Assembly (NCBI GenBank): GCA_002394635.1
Contig: DGUK01000046.1
Coordinates: 1-32,201, forward strand
From: Faecalitalea sp. UBA4312
GTDB lineage: Bacteria > Bacillota_I > Bacilli_A > Erysipelotrichales > Erysipelotrichaceae
DNA: 32,201 bases
Reading direction: 5' to 3'
Of this stretch, positions 1 to 7,332 are shown piece by piece. How positions within the stretch are numbered: the stretch's first letter is position 1; each line of letters begins with the position of its first letter. Made by a program: the position numbers and the translations under genes. The notes below the pieces were generated by a model. The model made no database searches, had not been told where the DNA came from, and worked only from the letters and a program-made list of their open reading frames with translations.

Positions 1-52
1 TGTCTACTTTAGTGGGATTGTATCATGGATCTCAAGGGGTTCGTTTCTTTTC

Positions 53-1129
53 TCAGAACAGAATATCTTTGAAACAGAGCCTTTGTTTTTCCTCTTCATA
101 ATCCCAGGTGTGGGCAGCCCCACCCCGGCAAAACTCCTTGGCTGAACAATGTCTGCATATTTTACTGCGTTGAGCCAAAGGGGACCGGTAGATATCAAAT
201 CGATCTTTCCAGACATCAGTAAATCGATCTTTATAAATATTTCCCTGAATCGTCTTCTTATTCCGTTCAATATCCAGACATGCCAGGATATCTCCGTTGT
301 TAGCTATACTGCCCACATAGAGCCCGGCGCTGCAGATAAAATAATGATCCCGGACTTCCCGTTCAACATCCAGCCCTAGGTAATGGGAGCACCCATAGGT
401 AACTGGTAAATTCTGTATTCTTTTATCCATGATAAAGCGAAAGAGCGTTTTCTGGTCTTCCGGTGTCAGTAACAGATCTTTTCGCAGCAATGCACGACCC
501 ATCGGTTCAATGCCGATCACTCGCCACGAATCTATGTCCATCGTGTTGAAGATCGTAAACAACGCATCCAATTCGTGAATATTTTGATGGGTCACTACTG
601 TAGTCACCTGCACGATATAGTTATGAGGAATCAACGCCTGTATGGCCTGCATGGATTTTTTATAGGCACCTTTGACTCCTCGAAACGTATCATGCGTGGC
701 TTCCAGTCCGTCTATACTGATGGATACAGATCGCATCCCGCTTTGTTCCAACTTTTTTGCCACATCATCATCGATCAAAGTCCCATTGGATGTCATACCC
801 CAGCGAAACCCAAGATCTTTGGCATACTGCATAATTTCAAAAAAGTCTTTTCGTAATAAAGGTTCTCCCCCGGTAATACATAAAAGCAGTTCGCGCAGAT
901 CAAAGTTTTCCTTGACTTCCTCCAGCACGGAAAAAATAACCTCTTTTGGTAAATCCTCCGAAATAACATCCCCGCAGCGACTGCCGCAATGTGCACAATA
1001 TTCATTACAGCGTTGGGTCATCTCAATAAAAAATTCTTTTAATCTTGGCTTTCGACATAATTCTTTATGATAATCCGCTAACTGCTGTAAGTGTTGTTTT
1101 TTTAACGCAATGATTTCATCGTAAGTCAT
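53..1129 (-). CDS. Radical SAM/SPASM domain enzyme, probable peptide maturase
   Basis: The protein has about 358 residues. Near the N-terminus it carries the radical SAM cluster motif CX3CX2C (C41, C45, C48), which binds the [4Fe-4S] cluster that cleaves S-adenosylmethionine. A GGEPLLRKD motif follows and then a TIM-barrel-like body. The C-terminus is a SPASM region: CX12GX4C, then CX2CX5C and a last Cys 17 residues on. The Cys often found just after CRGG is Ala here, so one auxiliary cluster may have an altered ligand. I chose ATG 1129 because GAGGA lies 6 bases upstream of it. ATG 1135 is also possible and would overlap the lipoprotein stop as ATGA. Coupling to a tiny lipoprotein gene suggests that the lipoprotein is the substrate. 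The domain class is secure; the substrate and chemistry are inferred. Confidence 0.88.
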   Translation of the reverse strand: MTYDEIIALKKQHLQQLADYHKELCRKPRLKEFFIEMTQRCNEYCAHCGSRCGDVISEDLPKEVIFSVLEEVKENFDLRELLLCITGGEPLLRKDFFEIMQYAKDLGFRWGMTSNGTLIDDDVAKKLEQSGMRSVSISIDGLEATHDTFRGVKGAYKKSMQAIQALIPHNYIVQVTTVVTHQNIHELDALFTIFNTMDIDSWRVIGIEPMGRALLRKDLLLTPEDQKTLFRFIMDKRIQNLPVTYGCSHYLGLDVEREVRDHYFICSAGLYVGSIANNGDILACLDIERNKKTIQGNIYKDRFTDVWKDRFDIYRSPLAQRSKICRHCSAKEFCRGGAAHTWDYEEEKQRLCFKDILF

Positions 1130-1131
1130 AG

Positions 1132-1341
1132 TCATTCCTCAGGAGGCCCATAAACAGCCGGCTCCATATTTTCCTCTGGTTCCAGATCAACAGGCGGTCC
1201 ATATACTTCCTCCACGTTTTCTTCCCGCGGATCGTACGGTTCAGGATACTCCACTTCTTTCTGAGACTGGAAACAACCACCCAATAAAAAGATTGAGGTC
1301 ACGGCTGTTCCGACAATAATTCTTTTTTTAGGTTTTTTCAT
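1132..1341 (-). CDS. Small lipoprotein with two VYGPP repeats, candidate radical SAM substrate
   Basis: This is a 69-residue protein. It has a lysine-rich N-terminus, a hydrophobic stretch (residues 8-22) and a lipobox L20-G21-G22-C23, so a mature peptide of 47 residues should be lipid-anchored outside the membrane. The mature part is acidic and proline-rich, and V-Y-G-P-P occurs at residues 46-50 and 63-67. A further YPEPYDP stretch lies at 32-38. I chose ATG 1341 because AGGAG sits about 7 bases upstream; a longer reading frame to 1524 runs antisense into hypA and has no signal peptide. The TGA stop touches the start of the radical SAM gene, so the two are co-translated. I recall a Bacteroidetes rSAM/lipoprotein system that pairs a lipoprotein with a radical SAM enzyme in the same way, but kinship was not tested. 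Confidence 0.8.
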   Translation of the reverse strand: MKKPKKRIIVGTAVTSIFLLGGCFQSQKEVEYPEPYDPREENVEEVYGPPVDLEPEENMEPAVYGPPEE

Positions 1342-1359
1342 ATTGTTTCTCCTACTTTC

Positions 1360-1389
1360 AGTATAAGTGAATTTTCCTGCTCGTTTCAA
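1360..1389 (-). promoter_or_regulatory. Sigma-A-type promoter of the lipoprotein-radical SAM operon
   Basis: Read on the minus strand, TTGAAA (1384-1389) is followed after 18 bases by TATACT (1360-1365). It lies 20 bases before the lipoprotein start and its ribosome site, in the short gap shared with divergent hypA. Confidence 0.65.
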
Positions 1390-1412
1390 GAAAAATGGTG
1401 TAGTATAACTAT

Positions 1413-1766
1413 ATGCATGAAATGAGCTATGTGATCCGTTTTGTGAATATGGCAATAGAAACTGCTCAGTCACAAAACGCAAAAAGCGTCGAATCTCTGG
1501 TTGTAGAAGTGGGTGAGATGACATCTGTCCTGCCTATGTATCTTCATAAATACTATCCCCAGGCTATTAAAAATACGATCCTGGAAGGATCGCAGTTAAA
1601 AACCATTGTTGTAAAATCAAAGGTCGAATGTTTATCGTGTCATGCACACTATCATCCAGAACGTTCCCATCAATATCTTTGCCCTGTGTGCCAGAGTGCC
1701 ATGGGTCGGATCCTGGAAGGACGGGATGTTCGTTTAAAAGAGGTACATATGACAATCGACGATTAA
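1413..1766 (+). CDS. hypA: Hydrogenase maturation nickel metallochaperone HypA
   Basis: The protein has 117 residues, the usual HypA size. It begins Met-His-Glu, the invariant N-terminus that binds nickel and fixes the start at 1413. A zinc site follows with two CX2C pairs (C73/C76 and C90/C93). HypA delivers nickel to the large subunit of [NiFe] hydrogenase, usually with HypB, which is absent here. The gene stands alone on the plus strand, while its partners hypC, hypD and hypE are on the minus strand. Its TAA overlaps the hypE stop in the palindrome TTAA. No convincing Shine-Dalgarno sequence precedes the ATG: upstream is only GGTG at a distance of 12 bases, with an AT-rich TAGTATAAC just before the start. 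Confidence 0.93.
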   Translation: MHEMSYVIRFVNMAIETAQSQNAKSVESLVVEVGEMTSVLPMYLHKYYPQAIKNTILEGSQLKTIVVKSKVECLSCHAHYHPERSHQYLCPVCQSAMGRILEGRDVRLKEVHMTIDD

Positions 1767-2743
1767 CAGATCCGAGGCAAGCCTTCAGTTTGCAATACCG
1801 AAAGACGACGGATCCCACCAATGTCAGTATGAAGCAACAATTGGCCTGGTCTGTCTGTTTCGACGGATCCAATAATAGATGCGTTTTGCCCATAGGGACT
1901 ATGACGAAGAATGCTCAAAGCTTTTTGAGCATCTTTTTTTGCGACAATACAGACACATTTCCCTTCGTTGCCCATATATAATGGATCTAATCCCAATAAG
2001 CCGCAAAAATCCTGGACAGCGCGGGAAACCGGAATATCTTTTTCATAAATATGGAAAGTTTTTTGGGAATTTTCTGCCAGTTCTTTTAAAACTGTAGCCA
2101 GTCCTCCTCTGGTTACATCACGCATACTGTGAAGCTCTACATCGGATTCCAGTAAACGCTCAACCATAGTATTCAAAGGAGCCACATCACTCTCGATCTC
2201 ACTGTGAATGGACAATCGATCCCCTAAGATGGCCGCATGATGGTCTCCTAAATTGCCAGACACAAGGATGATATCTCCATCCTGTGCTTTCTTTGCAGAA
2301 ATATCTACCTTTGGATCTACAAAGCCAATGCCCGCTGTATTAATATACATACCACCATTTCCTTCGATCACTTTAGTATCACCGGCAACAATGGATACAC
2401 CGGCTTCTTTGGCAGCCTGTGCCATGGAGCTCACTATTTTCTTTAACAGATCAATGGACAATCCTTCTTCCAGAATAAACCCGCAGGTCAGATATTTCGG
2501 AATAGCTCCTCGCATCAACAGGTCATTGACAGTACCGCAAACAGCAAGACGCCCGATATCCCCATTTTTAAAGACAAGAGGTGTAACCACAAAGCTGTCT
2601 GTGGATACGGCCAGCTTTTGATGGCCGGCTACCACTGCACTGTCTTCCATTTCATTGGAAAACGAACGGGTAAAGATTGTCTGGATCAAATCGTCCGTAG
2701 CTTGTCCACCACTGCCATGGATCATCAAAATACTATTGTTCAT
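1763..2743 (-). CDS. hypE: Hydrogenase maturation protein HypE, carbamoyl dehydratase
   Basis: HypE takes a carbamoyl group on its C-terminal cysteine and dehydrates it with ATP to a thiocyanate, the source of the cyanide ligands of the [NiFe] site. This protein has 326 residues and ends in the diagnostic P-R-I-C. The N-terminal HGSGG and the DVTRGGLATVLKE segment are typical of the PurM/AIR-synthase-like fold. I placed the start at ATG 2743 because AGGTG lies 5 bases upstream and the ATG follows the hypD stop. An upstream extension to 2848 would overlap hypD and has no counterpart in the family. The carbamoyl donor enzyme HypF is not in the window. HypE works in complex with HypC and HypD, the two genes before it. 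Confidence 0.95.
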   Translation of the reverse strand: MNNSILMIHGSGGQATDDLIQTIFTRSFSNEMEDSAVVAGHQKLAVSTDSFVVTPLVFKNGDIGRLAVCGTVNDLLMRGAIPKYLTCGFILEEGLSIDLLKKIVSSMAQAAKEAGVSIVAGDTKVIEGNGGMYINTAGIGFVDPKVDISAKKAQDGDIILVSGNLGDHHAAILGDRLSIHSEIESDVAPLNTMVERLLESDVELHSMRDVTRGGLATVLKELAENSQKTFHIYEKDIPVSRAVQDFCGLLGLDPLYMGNEGKCVCIVAKKDAQKALSILRHSPYGQNASIIGSVETDRPGQLLLHTDIGGIRRLSVLQTEGLPRIC

Positions 2744-2747
2744 TCTA

Positions 2748-3797
2748 TCACCTGTCATTTCTCTGATTGATAAAATAGGAATGACAATTACCTTCCTCGC
2801 TGACCATACAAGCCCCTTGCGGCTGTAAAGGCGTACATGCCTTTCCATACAACGGGCATTGGTAAGGCCGCATTTTTCCTGTTAAAACCTTATCGCAGCA
2901 ACACTTCTGATTCATCTTATGATCCTCGTTCAAATTAGCACTTCCGGCATCAAAAGCACTATATTGATTACGCAGCTGACGACCGGAACCACAGATTATC
3001 CCCATTCCACGCCATACAGCATCCACCGGTTCAAAGTAACGGTCAATCAATTCCTGTGCCTTTTCGTTGCCGGCTTCTGTAACCACTTCCGGATAAAAAT
3101 TCATCACCTTAGGCTGATGATAGGCATGCAGGATTCCATACAGGGCCACTAAGATCTGGCTAGCTTGAAATCCGGCAACTCCAAAAGGAATCTTATACGT
3201 TTGTGCCAGGGGATCAAATACTTTATATCCTGTTACGACCGCTACATGCCCGGGAGCAAGAAATCCATCGATCTTTGCCTGCTGGGCACATAATGTATCA
3301 ATGACCGGCGGCATGGTCTTCAAAGCTGTCAGCAATTTTACATTGGAAACAGATTCCTGCTCCAAGGTCTGCATCAATAACGCATATACCGGCATCGTCG
3401 TCTCAAAACCTACGGCCGCAAACACAAACGTCGTTTGTGGAGCCTTTGCAGCAAGCTTTAAAATATCAAAAGGGGAGTATACCATCTCTACATGCGCGCC
3501 TTGTCCTTTTGCCTGGGCCAAACTGACTGTGCTTCCGGGGATCCGGAGCATGTCTCCGAAGGTAACCACACACGTATCCTTTCTCATAGATAACTCAATC
3601 AGACGGTCAACGTAAGAAGACGGCGTCACACAAACCGGACATCCGGGGCCGGAAATCAAATGGATTTTATCCGACAATAAAGAGGGAATGCCACTTTTGG
3701 AAATAGCTCCTGTATGTGAGCCACATACTTCCATGATGGAAACCTCCGGGCCGTCATACGATTGCAGGTACCGGATGATATCGGTTCTGTCCATCAT
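2748..3797 (-). CDS. hypD: Hydrogenase maturation protein HypD
   Basis: HypD is the iron-sulfur scaffold on which, together with HypC, the Fe(CN)2CO group is assembled. All family motifs are visible: CGSHT at 25-29, GPGCPVC at 50-56, GFETT at 131-135, and a Cys-rich C-terminus (C300-302, C315, C322, C331, C339) that holds the [4Fe-4S] cluster and ends near GACMVSEEGNC. The length of 349 residues is normal. The start is ATG 3797, with GGAGG 7 bases upstream. It overlaps the hypC stop as ATGA, so the two partners should be made in step. A second ATG follows directly at 3794. Confidence 0.96.
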   Translation of the reverse strand: MMDRTDIIRYLQSYDGPEVSIMEVCGSHTGAISKSGIPSLLSDKIHLISGPGCPVCVTPSSYVDRLIELSMRKDTCVVTFGDMLRIPGSTVSLAQAKGQGAHVEMVYSPFDILKLAAKAPQTTFVFAAVGFETTMPVYALLMQTLEQESVSNVKLLTALKTMPPVIDTLCAQQAKIDGFLAPGHVAVVTGYKVFDPLAQTYKIPFGVAGFQASQILVALYGILHAYHQPKVMNFYPEVVTEAGNEKAQELIDRYFEPVDAVWRGMGIICGSGRQLRNQYSAFDAGSANLNEDHKMNQKCCCDKVLTGKMRPYQCPLYGKACTPLQPQGACMVSEEGNCHSYFINQRNDR

Positions 3798-4009
3798 CTA
3801 AAAGCCTCCAGTTGTGAAAACAGCTCCGTCATCTGTTCAGCTTCTATTTCGTTCATTTTTTGTAAGATACAGCCAGCATGTACCAATACATAGTCTCCTG
3901 TTTTTACATCAACCAGACCGGTTCTTGCTTCAACTTGATTTCCATTAAAATCCACAAGGGCCTTTTGACCGAACACCTTTTGTACCTTTCCAGGCAGGGC
4001 AACACACAT
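3794..4009 (-). CDS. hypC: Hydrogenase maturation chaperone HypC
   Basis: This is a 71-residue HypC/HupF-family protein. It begins Met-Cys-Val-Ala-Leu-Pro-Gly-Lys-Val. Cys2 becomes the N-terminal residue after Met removal and binds both the Fe(CN)2CO unit and the large-subunit precursor. The family requires the protein to start with this Met-Cys, which sets the start at 4009 rather than six codons upstream. GGAG lies 8 bases before this ATG. The gene follows echF after a 48-base gap containing a strong hairpin and is translationally coupled to hypD. Confidence 0.95.
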   Translation of the reverse strand: MCVALPGKVQKVFGQKALVDFNGNQVEARTGLVDVKTGDYVLVHAGCILQKMNEIEAEQMTELFSQLEAFR

Positions 4010-4037
4010 GACGATCACTCCTTTCACTTCATTTAGA

Positions 4038-4059
4038 AAGGTGGAGCTTTCTCCACCTT
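4038..4059 (-). terminator. Hairpin between echF and hypC, partial terminator or processing site
   Basis: This is a perfect 9-bp stem (AAGGTGGAG against CTCCACCTT) with a 4-base loop. It starts inside the echF stop codon, and on the minus strand it is followed only by a short TTTCT run. The weak U-tract suggests partial termination or 3'-end protection, which would lower hyp expression relative to ech. Confidence 0.55.
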
Positions 4060-4540
4060 ATTGAATTTCTTGTTTCTCTTCGGCTGCTTTTTTTGCTGCT
4101 TCCGCTTTCTTTTTCGCCAAAGCCTCTTCTCTTGCTTTTTTCGCTGCTGCTGCCTTCTTGGCGATTTCAGCTCGTTTGGCAGCTTCCGCTGCCATCACTT
4201 CCGGCGATTTCTTATAAACCGTTTCCTGTTTCGCAGGACCCGGCTTCTGATAACCGGGAACGATATGCAGGCATTTCTTTGGACAACGTTGTACACAATA
4301 GCCACAGGCAATACAGTCAAAGCGGTTGATGGTCCATGTGCCTTCAACCTTATTGACTTTCAGACAACGTGGCGGACAGCCACGTGTACAAAGCCCGCAG
4401 GAAATACATTCATCGATGTCGATCTCTATATGCCCTCGACTTCTTTCCGGATACACGGCAGGCTTTTCCGGATAACTTGTAGTAACTGGTTTAGAAACCA
4501 GATTTTTTAATACCTGGCCGGTAAATGTTAGAATTCCCAT
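4058..4540 (-). CDS. echF: Ech hydrogenase subunit EchF, 2x[4Fe-4S] ferredoxin-like
   Basis: The protein has 160 residues and two classic CX2CX2CX3CP clusters: C45, C48, C51, C55 and C76, C79, C82, C86. They carry electrons from ferredoxin toward the small subunit EchC; the family relates to NuoI of complex I. After the ferredoxin core a tail of about 45 residues (115-160) is made almost only of Ala, Lys and Glu and should form one long charged helix. I do not know this tail from standard EchF proteins. I chose ATG 4540, which has AGGTGA just upstream and follows the echE stop; the open frame to 4573 lies inside echE. It is the last ech gene, with hypC next. Confidence 0.92.
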   Translation of the reverse strand: MGILTFTGQVLKNLVSKPVTTSYPEKPAVYPERSRGHIEIDIDECISCGLCTRGCPPRCLKVNKVEGTWTINRFDCIACGYCVQRCPKKCLHIVPGYQKPGPAKQETVYKKSPEVMAAEAAKRAEIAKKAAAAKKAREEALAKKKAEAAKKAAEEKQEIQ

Positions 4541-4548
4541 GCTCTCAC

Positions 4549-5628
4549 CTATCTTTCCGTACAGCTGATACATGGATCAATTGTTAAAATTAAAATCGGA
4601 ACATCGGCATAATTGCAACCTTTCAGCATTTCCACCAAGGCCGGCAGATTCGCAAAGGTCGGTGTCCTGATACGTAGACGGTCCAGATAAAGTTTACCCG
4701 TTCCTTTTACGTAATATATCGCTTCCCCTCGCGGCTGTTCGATACGAACAAAGTGCTCTCCTTTTACGTTTCCTTTGACCGAAACGCTTAGTTCGCCTTC
4801 CGGGATCTTCGAAATTGCCTGACGAATGATATCGATGGATTGATAAATCTCATGGATACGCACTTCACAGCGGGCATAACTGTCTCCGTCCGAAGATACG
4901 ATTGGTTCAAAATCCAGGTCTCCGTAAGCTTCATAACCTAGAGAGCGCATATCGATATTAATACCACTGGCACGCGCAAACGGACCGACAGCACCTAACA
5001 TATGTACTTGTTTACGGCTCAATACGCCAACGCCCTTCAAACGGCTTTGTACAGAATAATCGAACAGGAAGGTATGCTCAATAACACGTACATCGGCTTC
5101 TACCTGATCCAGTTCCGTCAAGATGTGTTTCAACATATCCGGTGTAATATCCTTTAGTACACCGCCTACTTTATTGACAGAAAAGATCACACGGCCCCCG
5201 GTCGTCAATTCAATCAGATCCAGGATCCTTTCACGTATTCTCCAGCTTTGATAGAACAGGCTTTCAAATCCAAAGCCGTCAGCCAGTAATCCCAGCCACA
5301 GTAAATGACTATGCAGTCGGGAAAGCTCCATCCAGATGGTGCGTAGATATTTTGCACGATCCGGAATTTCCACATCCATAACTTCCTCTACTGCTTCACA
5401 ATAACCCATGCCATGACCAAAACTGCAGATACCGCAAGTTCTTTCAGCAACATACACCATTTCAAAATAATCTTTTTTCTCCGTCAGACTTTCCAGTCCC
5501 CGGTGAATAAACCCGATGGAAGGAATAACATTTGTAACAATTTCGTCTTCCAAAACAAGATCCAGATGGATTGGTTCTGGTAAGACCGGGTGTTGCGGGC
5601 CAAATGGTACAATACTCTTTTTCCCCAT
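4549..5628 (-). CDS. echE: Ech hydrogenase large subunit EchE ([NiFe] active site)
   Basis: This is the catalytic subunit of a group 4 membrane-bound [NiFe] hydrogenase, related to NuoD. The four nickel ligands are in place: C65 and C68 in RTCGIC, and C353 and C356 in DPCISC. The chain ends three residues after the last ligand. It therefore has no C-terminal extension for a maturation protease to cut, as reported for some EchE and CooH proteins, and no such protease gene is seen nearby. The length of 359 residues is normal. The start is ATG 5628, with AAGGAG upstream and one base after the echD stop. Confidence 0.95.
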   Translation of the reverse strand: MGKKSIVPFGPQHPVLPEPIHLDLVLEDEIVTNVIPSIGFIHRGLESLTEKKDYFEMVYVAERTCGICSFGHGMGYCEAVEEVMDVEIPDRAKYLRTIWMELSRLHSHLLWLGLLADGFGFESLFYQSWRIRERILDLIELTTGGRVIFSVNKVGGVLKDITPDMLKHILTELDQVEADVRVIEHTFLFDYSVQSRLKGVGVLSRKQVHMLGAVGPFARASGINIDMRSLGYEAYGDLDFEPIVSSDGDSYARCEVRIHEIYQSIDIIRQAISKIPEGELSVSVKGNVKGEHFVRIEQPRGEAIYYVKGTGKLYLDRLRIRTPTFANLPALVEMLKGCNYADVPILILTIDPCISCTER

Positions 5629-5629
5629 A

Positions 5630-5995
5630 TTATTTCTTCTCCTTCGGAAGGAATGGTGTCTCTTTTTCAATACGATACAGCTTATTGTTGTAGTCCAGTG
5701 AAATATACTTCACATTGACGCCATAAAGCTCCTTCATCTCATTTTCATAAAATACTGCCATCGGATAGATTTCCGTTATGCTCGGTACTTCCGTATCCAG
5801 ATCACAGATGACGCGTAGTGTCGTAAAACGATGCAGACCATCCTGAATAAATGAATAGCTTAATTCATATTTACCATCCACATAGGCTGCACAGATCTGA
5901 CTGATCCGTTCGCCCCTGTTTTTTCTGTCCAGCACATTCAGAAGCAGATCGCCTAAGTCAATTTCTTCAATCTTATATTCCCGGTTTGGTCTCAT
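5630..5995 (-). CDS. echD: Ech hydrogenase subunit EchD (NuoC-like)
   Basis: This 121-residue protein resembles the 30-kDa (NuoC) subunit family. The central segment with LHRFTTLRVICDLDTEVPSI and the following YPMAVFYENEMKELYGV match the family's conserved FYENEMxELYG region. It has no metal-binding cysteines. It is a structural subunit that joins the large and small subunits on the cytoplasmic side. I placed the start at ATG 5995, immediately after the echC stop at 5997. Upstream in-frame codons to 6013 lie within echC. The ABCDEF gene order supports the assignment. Confidence 0.88.
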   Translation of the reverse strand: MRPNREYKIEEIDLGDLLLNVLDRKNRGERISQICAAYVDGKYELSYSFIQDGLHRFTTLRVICDLDTEVPSITEIYPMAVFYENEMKELYGVNVKYISLDYNNKLYRIEKETPFLPKEKK

Positions 5996-5996
5996 T

Positions 5997-6446
5997 TTAC
6001 TGTCCCTCCGCATTTAGCTGGTATGCATAGTCATCACATCGTTTTTCAAACAAGTTGATGGCCTGTACCAGTCCATCGATGATCGATTGCGGTCTGGCAG
6101 CACAGCCAGGCACATAAATATCTACCGGTATGGTCGTATCCACACCGCCTTTGATATTGTAGCATTCTTTAAAAATACCTCCTGTACAAGCGCATGTTCC
6201 AACCGCTACAACCACCTTTGGGTTAGACATCTGTTCATACAGCTGTTTCACGACCGGCTGATTCTGTGAATTGATACCACCGGTAATCAAAAAGATATCA
6301 GCTTGTAAAGGGTCTCCGGTATTTATAATACCAAAGCGCTCTGCATCATAAACGGGTGTCAGGCAAGCCAGAACTTCAATATCACACCCATTACAGCTGG
6401 ATCCGTCATAATGAAGGACCCAGGGCGAACGTTTTACTTTTGCCAT
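5997..6446 (-). CDS. echC: Ech hydrogenase small subunit EchC
   Basis: This is the NuoB-like small subunit, 149 residues, which binds the [4Fe-4S] cluster closest to the [NiFe] site. The likely ligands are C18 and C21 in SSCNGCDIE, C85 in GTCACTGG, and C115 in YVPGC. The usual PGCPPRP reads PGCAARP here, a mild variation outside the ligand itself. It forms the electron path between EchF and EchE. It lies in the ech operon, 13 bases after echB and one base before echD. Confidence 0.95.
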   Translation of the reverse strand: MAKVKRSPWVLHYDGSSCNGCDIEVLACLTPVYDAERFGIINTGDPLQADIFLITGGINSQNQPVVKQLYEQMSNPKVVVAVGTCACTGGIFKECYNIKGGVDTTIPVDIYVPGCAARPQSIIDGLVQAINLFEKRCDDYAYQLNAEGQ

Positions 6447-6459
6447 ATTTCCACCTCCA

Positions 6460-7332
6460 TCAATGTACCAGCATCAGGACCAAAAGATTCAGTCCGGCTG
6501 CAAATAACGTGACAAGCCAGGTAATGCGAAGCATATTTTTCATTTTCATACGGGCACTGACATTGTCAATCAATACTTCCGTAAAGAATACCAACGCTAC
6601 AAGCACAACGGCCAGAGGAATGCTCCACAGATTCTTGTTCAATGCAAATAAGGCAACAAACCCCAACAAAAATACATTTTCATACCACTCTGCAATATGG
6701 AAGATAGCCAGATTTCTGGCTCCCATCTCCGTGGTGATCCCTTGTACCAGCTCCTGGTGTGCATGATGTCCGCCACTGATATCAAACGGCGATTTACGCA
6801 TCTTGATAGTCAATATGAACACAAAGGCAATAAAGAAACCAGGCAGCTGCCACAACAAAACAGAATCCGTCTGGCTGATTGCCCCCACATTAAATGTACC
6901 GGTTACCAGATAGAAGCCGACACAGGCTAGCAAAACGGCCGGTTCATATGTCATGATCTGTACCAGTTCCCGACTAGCTGCAATTGAGTTATACGGTGAA
7001 CTGGTAACAATTGCGGCAAAGTACAAAAAAGTAGAAGCCGTAGACAGAACAAAAACACTCATCAAAATATCACTACCACTAAAAAAGATAGCACCGGACA
7101 TGATCATCAAGATCATATAGGATAACAATAAACCGGACATCGAAGTATCCACTATATCGATCCTTTGTTTATTCAATAATTTCTTAATATCATAGAACGG
7201 CTGCAGAACAGAAGGCCCGATACGACCTTGCATGCGTGCTGAGAGCTTACGGTCAATACCGCTGAGAAGGCCTCCGATCAGAGGTCCGAATACAATGAAA
7301 CAAACTACGCTAAGCACATTTACAATCGTCAT
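6460..7332 (-). CDS. echB: Ech hydrogenase membrane subunit EchB (NuoH-like)
   Basis: This 290-residue integral membrane protein has about eight hydrophobic segments. It carries the NuoH-family signature RIGPSVLQPFYDIKKLL at about residues 36-52 and the acidic SPFDISGGHHAHQELVQG loop. NuoH-type subunits anchor the hydrophilic arm and link redox change to ion movement. The start is ATG 7332, which overlaps the echA stop as ATGA, so it is translationally coupled. The longer reading frame to 7455 runs within echA and is not supported. Confidence 0.94.
   Translation of the reverse strand: MTIVNVLSVVCFIVFGPLIGGLLSGIDRKLSARMQGRIGPSVLQPFYDIKKLLNKQRIDIVDTSMSGLLLSYMILMIMSGAIFFSGSDILMSVFVLSTASTFLYFAAIVTSSPYNSIAASRELVQIMTYEPAVLLACVGFYLVTGTFNVGAISQTDSVLLWQLPGFFIAFVFILTIKMRKSPFDISGGHHAHQELVQGITTEMGARNLAIFHIAEWYENVFLLGFVALFALNKNLWSIPLAVVLVALVFFTEVLIDNVSARMKMKNMLRITWLVTLFAAGLNLLVLMLVH

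Noticed and set aside
1..52. Search for a gene or terminator at the left edge
   Set aside because: The 52 bases after the radical SAM stop show no clear hairpin or reading frame; the unit may continue outside the window.
1342..1524. Longer lipoprotein reading frame starting at 1524
   Set aside because: It would run through the divergent promoter and antisense to hypA and would bury the signal peptide. ATG 1341 has a proper ribosome site.
2744..2848. HypE N-terminal extension of 35 residues
   Set aside because: It lies inside hypD in another frame and is not part of the HypE family; ATG 2743 has a ribosome site.
4549..4560. EchE C-terminus as a truncation
   Set aside because: The DPCXXC motif is complete, and some EchE-type subunits naturally lack an extension.
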